The translations under genes were made by a program, and so were the position numbers. The notes under the pieces are model-generated. The model was given only the letters and a program-made list of their open reading frames with translations. It made no database searches and was not told the DNA's origin. A DNA stretch of 64,000 nucleotides from DATFVJ01 sp963851085. GTDB taxonomy: Bacteria; Actinomycetota; Actinomycetes; Streptosporangiales; Streptosporangiaceae. The DNA lies in assembly GCA_963851085.1 (NCBI GenBank), contig CAWKNX010000018.1:372001-436000 (forward strand). The letters run 5' to 3'. Every line of letters starts with the position of its first letter. Position 1 is the stretch's first letter. Shown here piece after piece: positions 8,972 to 18,176 of this stretch.

Positions 8972-9622
8972 GTGCCAGAGGTACGAATCGTCGCCGAGCC
9001 GCGCAGTGAATTCGGCAAAGGCCCCGCCCGCCGCACCCGCCGTGCGGGCAAGGTGCCTGCTGTCCTGTATGGCCATGGGACCGATCCGCGGCACGTCTCC
9101 CTGCCTGGGCACGAGATGATGCTGGCCCTCAAGACGCCCAACGTGCTGATCCGCCTGGAGGGCCTGCAAGAGGGCAGCGCGCTCGCCCTGCCCAAGGCGG
9201 TGCAGCGTGACCCGCTCCGCGGGTTCCTCGAGCATGTGGATCTGCTGCTCGTCAGGCGTGGCGAGAAGGTCACCGTCGAGGTGCCGATCCAGTTGAGCGG
9301 CGAGATAACCCCAGGTGGCCTGCTCGACCAGCAGCTTGTCCAGATCCCCGTCGAGGCGGATGCGACGAGGATCCCGCAGTTCGTCGAGGTGGACCTCGCG
9401 GGCATGGAGGTCGGTGCCTCGGTGCACGCGGGTGACCTGAACCTGCCGCGCGGCGCCACGCTCGCCACCGACCCGGAGGTTCTCGTCCTGCACGTGGTCG
9501 CCGCGCCAACCGCGGAGCAGATGGAGGCCGAGATCGGTGCTCCGGCCGAGGCCGCTGCCGCGGCGGAGGCGCCTGCTCCGGTGGAAACCGAGCCAGCGGG
9601 CCAGGCGGCGGAGTCCGGCTGA
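8972..9622 (+). CDS. rplY: 50S ribosomal protein L25 / general stress protein Ctc
   Basis: L25 of the Ctc (long) type, 216 aa, which binds 5S rRNA in the large subunit. The N-terminal L25 domain begins VPEVRIVAEPRSEFGKGPAR and includes RRAGKVPAVLYGHG and RDPLRGFLEHVDLLLV. The C-terminal TL5/Ctc extension follows, ending in a Glu/Ala/Pro-rich tail (PAEAAAAAEAPAPVE). The GTG at 8972 is preceded by GAGGAG. pth follows after 108 bases, the conserved order. Its usual upstream neighbour prs is displaced by the SARP region. Confidence 0.96.
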   Translation: MPEVRIVAEPRSEFGKGPARRTRRAGKVPAVLYGHGTDPRHVSLPGHEMMLALKTPNVLIRLEGLQEGSALALPKAVQRDPLRGFLEHVDLLLVRRGEKVTVEVPIQLSGEITPGGLLDQQLVQIPVEADATRIPQFVEVDLAGMEVGASVHAGDLNLPRGATLATDPEVLVLHVVAAPTAEQMEAEIGAPAEAAAAAEAPAPVETEPAGQAAESG

Positions 9623-9730
9623 CGCCGAATGGCGCCACGATGCTGTATTGCTCTGATTCCCACGGGCGAGACGACCCCCTGGGATCCCCCGCGAATCGGG
9701 TGCGGCTTTCGCTCATGAGAATCTGCTGCG

Positions 9731-10306
9731 ATGCCCGCTGAGCGCTGGCTCGTCGTCGGCCTCGGCAACCACGCTCCGGAGTACGCCGCGAACAGGCACA
9801 ACGTCGGCTTCATGGTTGCCGACCTGGTCGCCGACCGGATCGGCGCACGCTTCAAGGTCCACCGCGGCCGCGCGGAGGTGGCCGAGGGCAGGCTGACCGG
9901 CTCGCCTGTGACGGTGGCCAAACCCCGGTCGTTCATGAACCTGTCCGGTGGCCCGGTCGCCGCGGTCCGTGACTTCTACAAGATCCCGCCGGAGCGGATC
10001 GTCGTGATACACGATGAACTCGACCTGCCGTTCGGGACTCTCCGGGTCAAGCTGGGCGGCGGGGACAACGGCCACAACGGCCTCCGCTCCGTCACGCAAG
10101 CCCTCGGGACAGGCGACTACCACAGGGTGCGGTTCGGAATCGGCCGGCCACCAGGCCGGATGGATCCGGCCGCGTTCGTGCTGCGCGACTTCTCCGCTGC
10201 CGAGCGCCGCGAGCTGCCGCTGCTGATCGACCGGGCAGCGGACGCGGTCGAGACATTGCTACTGGATGGTCTCGTTGCGGCACAGAACGTATTTAATGCC
10301 CGCTAG
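9731..10306 (+). CDS. pth: Peptidyl-tRNA hydrolase
   Basis: Pth rescues tRNAs by hydrolysing peptidyl-tRNA dropped from ribosomes. The 191-aa product has the family motifs LVVGLGNHAPEYAANRHNVG (catalytic His after the Asn-Arg), KPRSFMNLSGGPV, VIHDELDLPFG, GGGDNGHNGLRS and GTGDYHRVRFGIGRPPG. The length is typical. A short hairpin, CTAGGC/GCCTAG (10303-10326), overlaps its stop and is followed by TATTACTTTT, a plausible weak intrinsic terminator. In many Gram-positives mfd follows closely; here about 24 kb of polysaccharide and sulfur genes intervene. Confidence 0.97.
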   Translation: MPAERWLVVGLGNHAPEYAANRHNVGFMVADLVADRIGARFKVHRGRAEVAEGRLTGSPVTVAKPRSFMNLSGGPVAAVRDFYKIPPERIVVIHDELDLPFGTLRVKLGGGDNGHNGLRSVTQALGTGDYHRVRFGIGRPPGRMDPAAFVLRDFSAAERRELPLLIDRAADAVETLLLDGLVAAQNVFNAR

Positions 10307-10406
10307 GCGCGCTTCGTGGTGCCTAGTATTACTTTTCACCCACGAATCGCACGGATGACGTCAACCGGTTGATTGTGGCGCGCGTCTTCATGGCGGGCAG
10401 CACGCC

Positions 10407-11975
10407 GTGACAAGAGCCGCCGGCGACAGCCGGGGCGGCCGTGGGGGCGCGGTGTGGGAAGTCCGCTCAGGGCAGAAGGGGCGGTCGGGCGTGAGAAGTC
10501 GTACAGCTGTTGCCGAACGCGGCGATTTCGGGCTGTCGCAGTTGCGGGCCGAGATGGTCCCTGTCGGCGTGGCAGCAGGTCAGGGGGCGTGGACCAGCAG
10601 GTACGTGCGTGGTGTTGTGGCGGCGGATTGTCTCGCCGCACTCGCGGCAGGCGTGTTCGCGCTGCTGCTGCGGTTCGCCGCGCCGCCGCTGCCCGCCGAC
10701 TATCTGGCGTTCACGCTCGCTCTGCCGGTCGTGTGGGTGTTCGCAGTGGGGCTTTCCGGTGCCTACGACCCGCGGTTCATCGGCGTCGGATCGGATGAGT
10801 TCCGCCGGATCCTGAACACGGCGGTGAGTCTCACCGCCGCGGTCGCGATCATCGCGTATGCGACGAAGACGCAGGTGGCCCGAGGCTATGTGGTCATCGC
10901 GCTGCCGACCGTGGCAGTGCTGGACCTGGCCGCGCGCTTCTGGATGCGCAAGCGCCTGCACCGGCTGCGCGGCATCGGACTGTGCATGCACAAGGTCGTG
11001 GCAGTCGGTCACCGCGAGGCCGTGGACAGCCTCATCACCCAGCTCAAGCGCGACCACTATCACGGCCTGGACATCGTGGCCGTGTGCCTGCCCGATGGGC
11101 GGCTTACCTTGCAGGATGTCGAGGGTGTGGGCGTCTATGGCAACCTCAACGACGTCGCGTTCACGGTCCGCCAGACCGGCGCCGACACCGTCGCCGTGCT
11201 CGGCTGCCCCGAGATGGACGCCCTGCGCCTGCGCACGCTGGCCTGGGAGCTCGAGAAGACCGGCACCGACCTATGTGTCGCGCCTGCCCTGATGGATGTG
11301 GCGGGCCCGCGGACCACGATCAGGCCGGTGGCGGGGCTGCCGCTGCTGAACGTGGATCATCCGGAGCTGGCCGGCGCCAAGCAGGTGCTTAAGTCGGTGT
11401 TCGACAAGGTGGCGGCGGCAGCGGCCCTGTTGGTGCTCGCGCCGCTCTTTGCGGCGATCGCGCTCACGATCCGTTTCCGCGAGGGCGGCCCCGTGCTGTT
11501 CAGGCAGACCAGAGTGGGTAAGAACGGCCACACGTTCAGGGTGTTCAAGTTCCGCACCATGGTCGTCGACGCAGAACAGCAGAAGGCGCAGCTCGCTGAG
11601 CACAATGAGCATGACGGGCTGCTCTTCAAGATCCGCTCAGATCCCCGCATCACCCCGACGGGCGCCTGGCTGCGCCGCCATTCGCTGGATGAGCTGCCGC
11701 AGCTGATCAACGTGCTGCTTGGCGACATGTCGCTGGTCGGCCCCCGTCCGCCGCTGCCCGAGGAGGCGGCCAAGTACGGTTACTATGTGCGGCGGCGGCT
11801 GGCCGTCAAGCCGGGTATCACGGGGCTGTGGCAGGTGAATGGCAGATCCGATCTATCCTGGGAGGAATCAGTCCGGCTCGATCTGCGCTATGTGGAGAAT
11901 TGGTCGTTCGCACTCGACCTGCAGATCCTCTGGAAGACCTGGTCAGCGGTAGCCCGCGGATCGGGTGCCTACTGA
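10407..11975 (+). CDS. Exopolysaccharide polyprenyl glycosylphosphotransferase (WbaP/WcaJ-like initiating enzyme)
   Basis: This enzyme starts repeat-unit assembly by moving a sugar-1-phosphate from a nucleotide sugar to undecaprenyl phosphate in the membrane. The 522-aa product has several N-terminal transmembrane segments (about residues 70-185: CLAALAAGVFALLLRF, YVVIALPTVAVLDLAA). A Rossmann-like middle domain follows (KVVAVGHREAVDSLI). The C-terminal bacterial sugar transferase domain has PVLFRQTRVGKNG, VFKFRTMVVDAE, LRRHSLDELPQLINVLLGD, MSLVGPRPPLPEE and KPGITGLWQVNGRSDLSWEE. The first ATG is used; a downstream GTG near 10452 or 10488 could be the true start. The sugar transferred cannot be told. 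It heads the plus-strand side of the proposed sulfated polysaccharide locus. Confidence 0.93.
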   Translation: MTRAAGDSRGGRGGAVWEVRSGQKGRSGVRSRTAVAERGDFGLSQLRAEMVPVGVAAGQGAWTSRYVRGVVAADCLAALAAGVFALLLRFAAPPLPADYLAFTLALPVVWVFAVGLSGAYDPRFIGVGSDEFRRILNTAVSLTAAVAIIAYATKTQVARGYVVIALPTVAVLDLAARFWMRKRLHRLRGIGLCMHKVVAVGHREAVDSLITQLKRDHYHGLDIVAVCLPDGRLTLQDVEGVGVYGNLNDVAFTVRQTGADTVAVLGCPEMDALRLRTLAWELEKTGTDLCVAPALMDVAGPRTTIRPVAGLPLLNVDHPELAGAKQVLKSVFDKVAAAAALLVLAPLFAAIALTIRFREGGPVLFRQTRVGKNGHTFRVFKFRTMVVDAEQQKAQLAEHNEHDGLLFKIRSDPRITPTGAWLRRHSLDELPQLINVLLGDMSLVGPRPPLPEEAAKYGYYVRRRLAVKPGITGLWQVNGRSDLSWEESVRLDLRYVENWSFALDLQILWKTWSAVARGSGAY

Positions 11976-12025
11976 GCGCTGCGGGCCTCGGACCTCGCCA
12001 GGCCGGCCCGCGAGGGAGGCCGTAG

Positions 12026-12928
12026 TTGATCGCTGACGACGATCATCTGGCGCACGATCTCGCGACCGAAGCCGGGCGGTGTCTGCTCGACCTGCGTGAC
12101 CGTGCGGATTTCAGCGAGCAGACGGCGTTGCGCGCCGCAGGTGACCGGATTTCTCATGAATACCTAACGGCTGCGCTGGCGGCGCATCGCCGCGGCGATG
12201 CTCTGCTCTCGGAAGAGGGCGAGGACGACCCGGTGCGGCTCACGGCCCGCAGGGTCTGGATCGTCGATCCGCTCGACGGTACCCGCGAGTTCGGTGAGCC
12301 GGGCCGGACCGACTGGGCGGTCCACGTCGCGCTCTGGGAGCGTGCCGGGCCCCTGGCCCAAGCCGGCGTCGCGGACGCCACCGCAGGCGTACCGGCCGGT
12401 GGCCCAGCCGCGGCCCGTTCTGCGGAGCCGTACGGCGCGCCTCCCGGGCGCCTCGTCGCCGGTGCAGTAGCACTGCCCGCGCAGGGCCGGACCTACAGCA
12501 CGATGCCGCACGGCCTGGCTGGCGCGGCGAGCGCCGAGGACGCCACCGCTGCCACCAGGCTCCGGATTGTGGTCAGCCGCACCCGCCCCCCTGAGTTCGT
12601 GCGGTTGCTCGCCGTGGGGATGGGCGCGGATCTGATCCCGCTCGGCTCGGCCGGCGCCAAGATCATCGCCGTGGTCACTGGCGCCGCGGACGCCTACATC
12701 CATGCGGGCGGCCAGCACGAGTGGGACTCGGCCGCGCCGGTGGTGGTCGCACAGGCGGCAGGCCTGCACGCCTCGCGCATTGATGGGCAGCCGCTCGCAT
12801 ACAACCAGCCTGACCCGAAATTGCCCGATATCCTGGTTTGTCGGCCGGCCATAGCAGAGATGCTGCTGGCGGCGATCCGGTCCGCCCGCCCCGCGGACGG
12901 GTCCCGCGGGCGCCAGCCGGTAAGGTGA
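12026..12928 (+). CDS. cysQ: 3'(2'),5'-bisphosphate nucleotidase, CysQ-like
   Basis: CysQ removes the 3'-phosphate of PAP, the by-product of PAPS use, relieving product inhibition of sulfotransferases. The 300-aa product is of the inositol monophosphatase fold. LSEEGEDD carries the metal-binding acids, VWIVDPLDGTREF is the DPxDGT motif, and HEWDSAAPVVVAQAAG is the WD.A motif. The start is TTG 12026 behind GAGGGAGG. It directly precedes cysD-cysN, and a sulfotransferase follows, so PAP recycling fits the context. An insertion rich in Ala/Pro/Gly lies around residues 120-170. Strict substrate (PAP rather than inositol phosphate) is inferred from the neighbours. Confidence 0.9.
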   Translation: MIADDDHLAHDLATEAGRCLLDLRDRADFSEQTALRAAGDRISHEYLTAALAAHRRGDALLSEEGEDDPVRLTARRVWIVDPLDGTREFGEPGRTDWAVHVALWERAGPLAQAGVADATAGVPAGGPAAARSAEPYGAPPGRLVAGAVALPAQGRTYSTMPHGLAGAASAEDATAATRLRIVVSRTRPPEFVRLLAVGMGADLIPLGSAGAKIIAVVTGAADAYIHAGGQHEWDSAAPVVVAQAAGLHASRIDGQPLAYNQPDPKLPDILVCRPAIAEMLLAAIRSARPADGSRGRQPVR

Positions 12929-13004
12929 ACCGGCCGCCGTTGACCCTGCGGCTGGCCAGCGGACGCGACCGACCTGCGATTAGACGTGTTTGGGTGACTG
13001 GATA

Positions 13005-13925
13005 ATGACTGCAGTTGCGTGCGACTACCAGCTCTCACAGCTCGACGTCCTTGAGGCCGAGTCGATACATGTGATGCGCGAGGTGGCGGCGGAGTTCGAA
13101 CGGCCGGTGCTGCTCTTCTCCGGCGGCAAGGACTCCATCGTCATGCTGCGGCTGGCCGAGAAGGCGTTCTGGCCCGCACGGATCCCCTTTCCCGTCATGC
13201 ACGTGGACACCGGGCACAATTTCGACGAGGTGATCGACTTCCGCGACCGCCGGGTCGCTGAACTCGGCGTCCGGCTGGTCGTGGCCTCGGTGCAGGATGC
13301 CATCGACGCCGGGCGGGTGACCGAGGAGACGGGCCGGTGGGCGAGCAGGAACCGGCTGCAGACAACGGCGCTGCTCGACGCGATCGAGGAGCACCGGTTC
13401 GGTGCGGTTTTCGGCGGCGCGCGGCGCGATGAGGAGAAGGCGCGCGCCAAGGAACGGGTGTTCTCGTTCCGTGACGAGTTCGGCCAGTGGGATCCGAAGA
13501 ACCAGCGCCCGGAGCTCTGGAACGTCTACAACAGCCGGATCAGGAACGCCGAGCACATCCGGGTGTTCCCGCTGTCCAACTGGACCGAGCTGGACGTGTG
13601 GGACTACATCGGGCGGGAGGGCCTGGCGATCCCGTCGATCTACTTCGCGCATGCCCGCAGAGTCTTCGAACGGGACGGCGTGCTGCTCGCCGAGAGCCCG
13701 TTCGTGTACCGCGCCGACGACGAGATGCCGTTCGAGGCGATGGTCCGCTACCGCACCGTGGGCGACATGACATGCACGGGTGCAGTGAAGTCGACGGCGA
13801 GCACGGTGGCCGAGGTCATGGAGGAGATCGCCGCGACACGGATCACCGAGCGCGGACAGACTCGTGCGGACGACAGGACGAGCGAAGCGGCGATGGAAGA
13901 CCGCAAGCGGGAGGGGTATTTCTGA
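13005..13925 (+). CDS. cysD: Sulfate adenylyltransferase small subunit CysD
   Basis: CysD is the catalytic ATP sulfurylase subunit, forming APS from sulfate and ATP with GTP hydrolysis by CysN. The 306-aa product is an ATP-PP-loop enzyme. It shows LLFSGGKDSIVMLRLAEKAF (SGGKDS loop), FPVMHVDTGHNFDEVI, FGGARRDEEKARAKERVFSF and RVFPLSNWTELDVWDYI. ATG 13005 is chosen; an in-frame TTG 12990 would add five residues. Its stop overlaps the cysN start. No PAPS reductase or sulfite reductase gene is adjacent. That points to sulfate activation for sulfation at least as much as for cysteine synthesis. Confidence 0.96.
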   Translation: MTAVACDYQLSQLDVLEAESIHVMREVAAEFERPVLLFSGGKDSIVMLRLAEKAFWPARIPFPVMHVDTGHNFDEVIDFRDRRVAELGVRLVVASVQDAIDAGRVTEETGRWASRNRLQTTALLDAIEEHRFGAVFGGARRDEEKARAKERVFSFRDEFGQWDPKNQRPELWNVYNSRIRNAEHIRVFPLSNWTELDVWDYIGREGLAIPSIYFAHARRVFERDGVLLAESPFVYRADDEMPFEAMVRYRTVGDMTCTGAVKSTASTVAEVMEEIAATRITERGQTRADDRTSEAAMEDRKREGYF

Positions 13926-15187
13926 TGGATATCCTGCGTTTCGCCACAGCGGGCTCGGTGGACGACGGCAAGAGCACGCTCATCGGGCGGCTGCTCTACG
14001 ACTCGAAGGCGATCTTCACCGATCAGCTCGAGGCCGTCGAGCGGACCAGCCGCGCCCGTGGCGAGGAGTACACCAACCTGGCGCTGCTCACCGACGGGCT
14101 GCGCGCCGAGCGTGAGCAGGGCATCACCATCGACGTTGCGTACCGCTACTTCACGACGCCGCGACGCAAGTTCATCATCGCCGACACGCCCGGGCACATT
14201 CAGTACACCCGCAACATGGTGACAGGCGCGTCAACCGCAGACCTGGCCGTGGTGCTTGTGGACGCGAGGAAGGGGCCGACCGAGCAGAGCCGCAGGCACG
14301 CCTTCCTGGCCACGTTGCTGCGCGTACCGCACCTGGTGCTCGCGGTCAACAAGATGGATCTTGTGGGCTACGAGGCGTCCGCGTTCGAAGAGATCAAGGC
14401 CGAGTTCACGGCGTTCGCGACGAAGCTGGAGATCGGCGACCTGACGTTCATACCCCTCTCCGCGTTGCACGGAGACAACGTGGTCCAGCGCTCGGTCAAC
14501 ATGCCCTGGTACGACGGTCCCTCGCTGCTTCACCATCTGGAGAACGTGCACATCGCCTCCGACAGGAACCTGATCGACGTGCGGTTCCCCGTTCAATACG
14601 TGATCAGGCCGCATCAGGCGACCGATCCGCAACTGCACGACTACCGCGGCTACGCCGGGCAGGTGGCGGGAGGGATCCTCAAGCCTGGCGACGAGGTCAT
14701 GCACGTGCCATCGGGTCTTACCGCGCGGATCAGGCGGATCGACACCGCGGACGGCGCCGTGGACGAGGCCTACCCGCCGATGTCGGTGACGCTGCTCCTC
14801 GACGAGGACATCGACATCTCGCGCGGTGACATGATCTGCCGGCCGCACAACCAGCCGGCGACAGCGCAGGACATCGAGGCGATGATCTGCTGGATGACCG
14901 CTGACCGGCCGCTCAGCCCGCGCAGCCGTTTGGTAATAAAGCACACCACCCGGGCGACGAAGGCGATCGTGCGCGACCTGCACTACCGGCTCGACGTGAA
15001 CACGCTGCACAGGGACGAGTCCGCGACAGAGCTGCGGCTCAACGAGATCGGCCGGGTGAGCCTGCGCGCGACCCAGCCGCTGTTCTGCGATCCCTACGCG
15101 CGCAACCGTCTCACCGGCGGCATCATCCTCATCGACGAGTCCACCAACGCGACGGTCGGCGCCGGCATGATCACCGAAGCCCACTGA
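13925..15187 (+). CDS. cysN: Sulfate adenylyltransferase large subunit CysN (GTPase)
   Basis: The GTPase partner of CysD, 420 aa, of the EF-Tu-like family. The G motifs are clear: ATAGSVDDGKSTLIGRLLYD (P-loop), REQGITIDVAYRYF (switch I), IADTPGHIQYTRNMVTGAST (switch II) and LAVNKMDLVGY (NKxD). EF-Tu-like beta-barrel domains follow (ISRGDMICRPHNQP) and the end is GGIILIDESTNATVGAG. There is no fused APS kinase domain. The APS kinase function would come from the gene at 30.2-32.0 kb. ATG 13925 overlaps the cysD TGA, with GGGAGGGG upstream. Confidence 0.96.
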   Translation: MDILRFATAGSVDDGKSTLIGRLLYDSKAIFTDQLEAVERTSRARGEEYTNLALLTDGLRAEREQGITIDVAYRYFTTPRRKFIIADTPGHIQYTRNMVTGASTADLAVVLVDARKGPTEQSRRHAFLATLLRVPHLVLAVNKMDLVGYEASAFEEIKAEFTAFATKLEIGDLTFIPLSALHGDNVVQRSVNMPWYDGPSLLHHLENVHIASDRNLIDVRFPVQYVIRPHQATDPQLHDYRGYAGQVAGGILKPGDEVMHVPSGLTARIRRIDTADGAVDEAYPPMSVTLLLDEDIDISRGDMICRPHNQPATAQDIEAMICWMTADRPLSPRSRLVIKHTTRATKAIVRDLHYRLDVNTLHRDESATELRLNEIGRVSLRATQPLFCDPYARNRLTGGIILIDESTNATVGAGMITEAH

Positions 15188-15295
15188 CGTTGCTGGCGTA
15201 GACAACGCTGCCCGACGCGGGCTGGCGACATCGGCGTGTTCCCTGAAGCACGGCTGCCGCGGGCAAACTGCAAGGGCGGATCGCCCGGGCGTGTG

Positions 15296-15336
15296 CCTGT
15301 GGCGCCCGGCACCTCCGGAACGCCAGGCGCCACAGG
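15296..15336 (+). terminator. Hairpin after cysN
   Basis: Perfect 11-bp inverted repeat CCTGTGGCGCC (15296-15306) and GGCGCCACAGG (15326-15336) with a 19-base loop, about 110 bases after the cysN stop. No U tract. It may end the cysQDN unit, leaving the following sulfotransferase with its own promoter or as read-through. Confidence 0.55.
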
Positions 15337-15424
15337 CGCGACGCCCGTGCGTGACTGCAGCAAAACCATGGGACCTGGCGCGGTTTGCCGCATGTGCAGC
15401 CGGGACGTCGGCCACAATGGCCAG

Positions 15425-16393
15425 ATGCTGCCAGACGCCGACACGCCGGTGCGGGTCATTTTCATCGGCGGATCTGGCCGCACTGGATCAACTCTCATCG
15501 AACGGCTGCTCGGCCAGTTGCCCGGCGTGTGCAACGTCGGTGAGGTCGTGTTCTTTTGGGAACGCGGTCTGCAGCGTGGCGAGCTGTGCGGGTGCGGTGT
15601 GCCGGTGCCGGAGTGCCCGTTCTGGTGCGAGGTGGGTAAGCGTGCGTTCGGCGGCTGGGACTCGTTCGATCTGGACAGGTTTCTCGCGCTCAAGCAATCG
15701 ATTGACCGGAATCGCTTCATTCCGGCGCTGGCGGTCCGCTCGGGTGATTCCGATGGCGGGGTCGTGGCTCGCGCGCATGAGTACGCGGGTGCCTATGTGC
15801 GGTTGTACCGCGCGATCCGCGCGGTCAGCGGGTGCGAGGTCCTGGTCGATTCGAGCAAGCACGCGTCGCTGGCATTCTGCCTGCGGGCGTCGGACGACAT
15901 CGATCTCCGCGTGGTGCACGTGGTCAGGGACAGCCGCGCCGTCGCCTACTCGTGGACCAAGCGGGTGCGGCGCCCCGAGGTGCCGGCAGGTGAGGGCGGC
16001 GCGGGCGGGCAAGAGTACATGGACACCTTCTCCCCGCGCCGGTCGGCGATGTTGTGGAACACCCTCAACCTGGGCTTTCATCTGCTCTCGGCCAGAGGTA
16101 CCTCGACCACGCTGGTCCGCTACGAGGACTTCGTCGCGGCGCCGGTGACGGCCATGCGCGCGCTCGCCGAGTTCACCGGCGCCGAAGCAGCCCTGTCGTT
16201 CATGACAGGTGAGCACGCCGATCTCATCCCTGCCCACACGGCGTCGGGAAACCCGATGCGCTTTGCCGCCGGGCGCATGGCGTTCCGGCTGGATGACGCG
16301 TGGCGCACCCACCTCGGCCGGGCCGACCGGGCCCTGGTGACCGCGCTGACCTTGCCACTGCTTGCCCGCTACGGCTACCTGCGCCGGGCCTGA
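15425..16393 (+). CDS. PAPS-dependent sulfotransferase family protein
   Basis: The 322-aa product (from ATG 15425) has the two PAPS-binding motifs. The 5'-phosphosulfate loop is VIFIGGSGRTGSTLIERLL at the N-terminus. The 3'-phosphate motif is VVHVVRDSRAVAYSWTKR at mid-protein. It also has a Cys-rich stretch after the first motif (CGCGVPVPECPFWC), and the C-terminal LVRYEDFVAAP typical of such enzymes. The start is uncertain; an upstream in-frame ATG near 15368 exists, and no strong SD favours either. It sits directly after cysQDN, so PAPS supply and use are neighbours. The acceptor is unknown; a polysaccharide repeat unit is my inference. Confidence 0.85.
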   Translation: MLPDADTPVRVIFIGGSGRTGSTLIERLLGQLPGVCNVGEVVFFWERGLQRGELCGCGVPVPECPFWCEVGKRAFGGWDSFDLDRFLALKQSIDRNRFIPALAVRSGDSDGGVVARAHEYAGAYVRLYRAIRAVSGCEVLVDSSKHASLAFCLRASDDIDLRVVHVVRDSRAVAYSWTKRVRRPEVPAGEGGAGGQEYMDTFSPRRSAMLWNTLNLGFHLLSARGTSTTLVRYEDFVAAPVTAMRALAEFTGAEAALSFMTGEHADLIPAHTASGNPMRFAAGRMAFRLDDAWRTHLGRADRALVTALTLPLLARYGYLRRA

Positions 16394-16427
16394 CGCCGTG
16401 TCAAGGCTTGTGTGCTGTGCCCGATTC

Positions 16428-16480
16428 CATGATCGCGGTAACTTTTCGGAAGCATACGCGGAAAAAGTAGCGCGATCATG
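16428..16480. repeat. 53-bp palindromic intergenic repeat, copy 1
   Basis: The element begins CATGATCGCGGTAACTTTTC and ends TAGCGCGATCATG, forming an imperfect hairpin. It is closely similar in length and sequence to the copy at 48484-48536 and shares its termini with the element at 32121-32176. It lies between the convergent sulfotransferase and glycosyltransferase genes and is followed by AAAGG. Confidence 0.75.
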
Positions 16481-16554
16481 AAAGGCTCCGTGGCCGGCTG
16501 ATCGCTCAGGCACCCAAGCAGGTAAGCGCGCAAAACGATCAAGCTGTCCAGGGC

Positions 16555-18176
16555 TCAGACGCCGCGTCCGTGGCGGTGCAGGGCACGCACCAGGGTGTCG
16601 GGTCTCAGCACGCCGGCGAGCACACCGACCGCGAGGTAGCCGCGCGGCTCGAGCAGTCGCGCCCGCAGCGCCTGCCGCGTCCACTGCCATGCGGCCTTCC
16701 GTTCGCCGGAGGCGGCGGCGGCGAAGGCGATCTGACCGGCCACGCGTGCGAACCCGGCGGGCTCGGAGCGGAATTCGGGATACCGGCCGAGCAGCCAGCT
16801 GAGCGCAGGCACGATCGTGGCCCATTGGCTGTCGAAGTGGGATCGCTCGTGCCACAGCACCCGCACGCCCTGCTGCGGGACGTTGACGACGGGGCCGTGG
16901 CGTGCGGCACGAAGCAACAGTTCGTAGTCCTCGCCGTAGCTGCCGGGGATGTCCTCGCTGACCAGGCCGACGCTGGAAAGAAGCGCGGAGCGGCGGGCAA
17001 GGAAGGTGGAGGAATGCAGCTCGGTGAGCCTGGACCGCAGCAGGTCCGCCAGAGTCACCTCACGGTCAGGCAGCACGCGGACGCTGACCGACGTGCCGTA
17101 TTCCACCTCGATTCCGCAGCAGGCGAGTGCGGAGGACGGCGTGGCCGCCAGGGCGGCGGCCTGGGCCCGGAGTTTTCCCTGCAACCAGACGTCGTCGTCA
17201 TCGCAGAACGCCACGAGTTCGCCGGACGCGGCCAGGATCCCCGTGTTACGCGCGCCCGCGAGCCCGGGGGTGCGTGTGTTGTGGATGACCCGCGCACGTT
17301 CTGCCGGGACGCGGGTGCCGCCGTCAGCGCCGGCGTCGGCGACGACGGTGCAGTCGACGCGCCCGCGGTAGTCCTGGGCCGCGATCGCGGTGACCGCGCG
17401 TGCGAGCAGTTCTGGCCTGTCGCCGCGGGTGCTCACGATGACGCTGACCGATGGCCAGCTCTCCGGTTCGGGTGGCCACGGCGGCGCACCCTCCTCGTCG
17501 TGTGCCCCCGGCCCGTCGAGCAGTTCATCCAGTGAGACAGTCGGTCCCTCCTCGGGGACGCCGGGGGCGCCGGGCGCAGCGCGCCGGGCGCCGTGGCCGA
17601 GTGCTCCCCCGAGCAGCCCGTCGAGGAGTTCGCCCGCCCGCTGGACTCCCGCGGGAACGTTCACCTTCGCGGCCGCCTGATCGCTGCCTTCGGCCAGCAG
17701 GAACGCGGCTGGGTTGGCTGCGGCCGCATCGAGCGTCTGGCGGAGCTCAGCCTCGGATTCGCAGGTCACGGCCATTCCCGCCGCGTGCATCCGGCGGCCG
17801 AAGGCGATCTGGTGGGCATCGACGATCTCGTCAAGTTCCGGTCTGCGGGGCACGATGATCGGAAGGCGGCCCGCGCGCCTGGCCTCCATGATCGTCGCTG
17901 CACCCGCGTGGGTGACGACCACGGCTGCGCGGCGGACCTCGGCCTGCAGTTCCAGGTAACCGAGGTGCGCGACCGCTTCGGCCACGACAGCGCCGGCGCC
18001 GGGCCATGCTGGACGAGCGCCCGCACCTTGCCCGCGCCACCATCGCCCAGCCAGCGGTCGATCCAGGTAACCAGCCTGGCGAAGGGGTGGTGATCGGTCC
18101 CGACCGTGACGAGCAGCAGCGGCAGGCTCCCGTTCGCACCGCCCGCCTGATCGCCGATCAGTAGTCCCGGTGTCAA
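16555..18176 (-). pseudogene. Alg13-like glycosyltransferase fused to a GT2 glycosyltransferase, with a frameshift
   Basis: Two minus-strand frames join into one product of about 540 aa. The N-terminus (ATG 18176, overlapping the previous gene's stop) reads LLLVTVGTDHHPFARLVTWI and LVQHGP, the start of an Alg13/PssE-type domain. The other frame continues it: VAEAVAHLGYLELQAEVRRA and VVVTHAGAATIMEARRAGRL. After a Pro/Gly linker comes a GT-A family 2 domain: VSVIVSTRGDRPELL, TRTPGLAGARNTGI, VAFCDDDDVWLQGKL (DxD-type) and IPGSYGEDYELLLRAA. One extra base near 17985-18000 breaks the frame; this may be a sequencing error. Paired with the Alg14-like gene just upstream, the first domain likely adds the second sugar to the lipid-linked unit and the GT2 a further sugar. 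Confidence 0.75.
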